A DNA stretch of 15,388 nt, taken from NCBI GenBank assembly GCA_002713825.1, contig PAUU01000010.1, forward strand, positions 222,614-238,001, written 5' to 3'. This DNA is from Acidiferrobacteraceae bacterium. Lineage in GTDB: Bacteria > Pseudomonadota > Gammaproteobacteria > Arenicellales > UBA868. The position numbers were made by a program, and so were the translations under genes. This document shows positions 14,068-15,388 of the stretch, one piece after another. The notes under the pieces are model-generated. The model worked only from the letters and a program-made list of their open reading frames with translations. It did no database searches and was not told the DNA's origin. The number at the start of each line of letters is the position of its first letter. The first letter of the stretch is position 1.

Positions 14068-14109
14068 AAAGTCACTCTGCCTGCACATGATCCTCTGGGC
14101 AGTGACTTT
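14068..14109. promoter_or_regulatory. Interrupted inverted repeat between pseudopilin and uvrB
   Basis: AAAGTCACT (14068-14076) and AGTGACTTT (14101-14109) are perfect 9-base inverted copies. Inside them GCC (14079-14081) and GGC (14098-14100) can extend the stem after a two-base bulge, leaving a 16-base loop. It fills most of the 54-bp divergent gap and reaches the pseudopilin start. A shared operator or a 5' leader hairpin of uvrB mRNA is possible. It does not resemble a LexA box. Confidence 0.55.
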
Positions 14110-14120
14110 TGACACTGAAT

Positions 14121-15388
14121 ATGAGCCGAGAGTTCAACTTAAGAAGCAACTTTGAGCCTGCGGGCGACCAGCCCCAGGCGATCAACGAGTTACTTGATGG
14201 CATTCATGCCGGTGAGGCGTTCCAGACGCTTCTTGGGGTCACCGGATCAGGGAAGACCTTTACGGTGGCTCACGTGATCGCCGAGTTTGGACGGCCGGCC
14301 CTGGTGCTGGCACCGAACAAGACCCTCGCTGCCCAACTCTACGCTGAAATGCGTGAATTCTTCCCGGATAACGCTGTGGAGTATTTCGTTTCCTATTACG
14401 ACTACTATCAACCTGAGGCCTACGTTCCAGCGAGCGACACGTATATAGAGAAAGATGCTTCGATCAATGAACATATCGACCAAATGCGGCTTTCGGCAAC
14501 GAAGGCCATTCTCGAGCGCGAGGACGTCATCATCGTTGCAACGGTTTCAGCGATTTATGGTCTCGGAGACCCGACCTCATACCATGGCATGATTCTGCAC
14601 CTTAGGAAAGGCGCGCTTGCGCAGCAAAGAGATATCCTGGCGCGGCTCGCAGAACTTCAGTACACCCGAAACGAAATCGAGTTGCGGAGGGGGACTTTCA
14701 GGGTCAGGGGGGATGTGCTGGATATTTTCCCGGCAGAATCCGAGCGCTTTGCCGTTCGTGTTGAGCTTTTTGGCGATGAAATCGAGAAACTTTCCCGCTT
14801 CGATCCGCTGACCGGTGAAACCGACGAACGACTCACACGGTTTACGATCTATCCGAAGAGCCACTACGTCACGCCTCGCGGAACTATTTTGGATGCGATC
14901 GATGAAATTGAGGACGAACTCACTCACCGTCTCGCTTTCCTCCGGGACAATGAAAAACTAGTCGAAGCCCAGCGTCTCGAACAACGGACCCGTTACGACA
15001 TGGAAATGATGCGGGAACTTGGGTACTGCGCCGGGATTGAGAATTACTCTCGGTTTCTTTCGGGGCGAAAACCAGGCGAACCCCCTCCCACACTGATCGA
15101 TTATTTACCGGCCAACTCTCTGATGATCATCGATGAGAGCCACGTCACCGTGCCGCAACTGGGCGCCATGTTTAAAGGAGATCGCTCTCGAAAAGAGAAC
15201 CTCGTCGAGTACGGATTTCGTCTCCCTTCTGCATTGGACAACCGACCGCTGCGCTTTGATGAGTTCGAAGCGTTGATGCCGCGAACCGTCTTTGTATCCG
15301 CCACTCCGGCTGACTACGAACGGGACCACAGTTCGAGCATCGTCGATCAGGTCGTACGACCCACGGGGCTGGTCGATCCGGAGATCGA
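14121..15388 (+). CDS. uvrB: UvrABC excinuclease subunit B, 5' portion
   Basis: The first 422 codons are present; the gene runs off the window end, and full UvrB proteins have about 670 residues. UvrB receives DNA damage from UvrA, opens the duplex and recruits UvrC for incision. The translation starts [20 protein letters not shown], typical of UvrB. Walker A is GVTGSGKT (39-46), followed by [13 protein letters not shown], the damage-probing beta-hairpin [12 protein letters not shown] (92-103), the DESH helicase motif (338-341) and FVSATP (391-396). The ATG at 14121 matches the usual N-terminus, although the Shine-Dalgarno is poor. No CTG-N10-CAG LexA site is present in the 54 bp upstream. 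Confidence 0.97.
   Translation, partial: MSREFNLRSNFEPAGDQPQAINELLDGIHAGEAFQTLLGVTGSGKTFTVAHVIAEFGRPALVLAPNKTLAAQLYAEMREFFPDNAVEYFVSYYDYYQPEAYVPASDTYIEKDASINEHIDQMRLSATKAILEREDVIIVATVSAIYGLGDPTSYHGMILHLRKGALAQQRDILARLAELQYTRNEIELRRGTFRVRGDVLDIFPAESERFAVRVELFGDEIEKLSRFDPLTGETDERLTRFTIYPKSHYVTPRGTILDAIDEIEDELTHRLAFLRDNEKLVEAQRLEQRTRYDMEMMRELGYCAGIENYSRFLSGRKPGEPPPTLIDYLPANSLMIIDESHVTVPQLGAMFKGDRSRKENLVEYGFRLPSALDNRPLRFDEFEALMPRTVFVSATPADYERDHSSSIVDQVVRPTGLVDPEI

Noticed and set aside
14076..14120. LexA (SOS) box before uvrB
   Set aside because: CTG and CAG triplets occur but none is spaced as CTG-N10-CAG.

Overview
The window looks like a gammaproteobacterial chromosome of moderate GC content. 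This rests on the gene order lepA-lepB-rnc-era-recO-pdxJ, a YggX-type protein found almost only in gamma/betaproteobacteria, and an Escherichia-like tRNA-Asn sequence. I cannot name the genus.

Region 1 (1-4287) is a compact housekeeping operon on the + strand: the 3' end of lepA, then lepB (signal peptidase I), rnc (RNase III), era (ribosome-assembly GTPase), recO (recombination mediator) and pdxJ (vitamin B6 synthesis). Genes overlap or sit 7-16 bp apart, and two of them (rnc, era) start with TTG. A yggX homologue converges on pdxJ with 1 bp between the stops.

Region 2 (4403-6098) holds an A-type Fe-S carrier with an unusual C-terminal cysteine pattern, then a 413-residue ATP-grasp ligase of unknown substrate.

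Region 3 (6322-13336) looks accessory and metabolic. It has a complete branched-chain-amino-acid-type (HAAT) ABC importer in the order binding protein, ATPase, ATPase, permease, permease. A strong intrinsic terminator separates the binding protein from the rest. A DapA-superfamily lyase/aldolase on the - strand follows, then a divergent short-chain dehydrogenase lacking the canonical Tyr/Lys pair, then a truncated DUF1989 (urea-carboxylase-associated) gene. The simplest reading is uptake and catabolism of a small organic solute, but the substrate cannot be read from the sequence.

Region 4 (13380-15388) returns to core genes: tRNA-Asn(GTT) with a good promoter, a FimT/GspH-type pseudopilin on the - strand, and divergently the first 422 codons of uvrB. 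The DUF1989 gene breaks off within 50 bp of the tRNA 3' end, so the tRNA marks a likely junction between accessory and core DNA.

No CRISPR array, transposase, integrase or phage gene is visible. The points most worth a second look are the SDR with altered active site, the DUF1989 remnant with an 18-bp palindrome at its break, the terminator/palindrome/no-SD arrangement inside the importer operon, the C-x-x-C-G-G tail of the Fe-S carrier, and the orphan ATP-grasp ligase.
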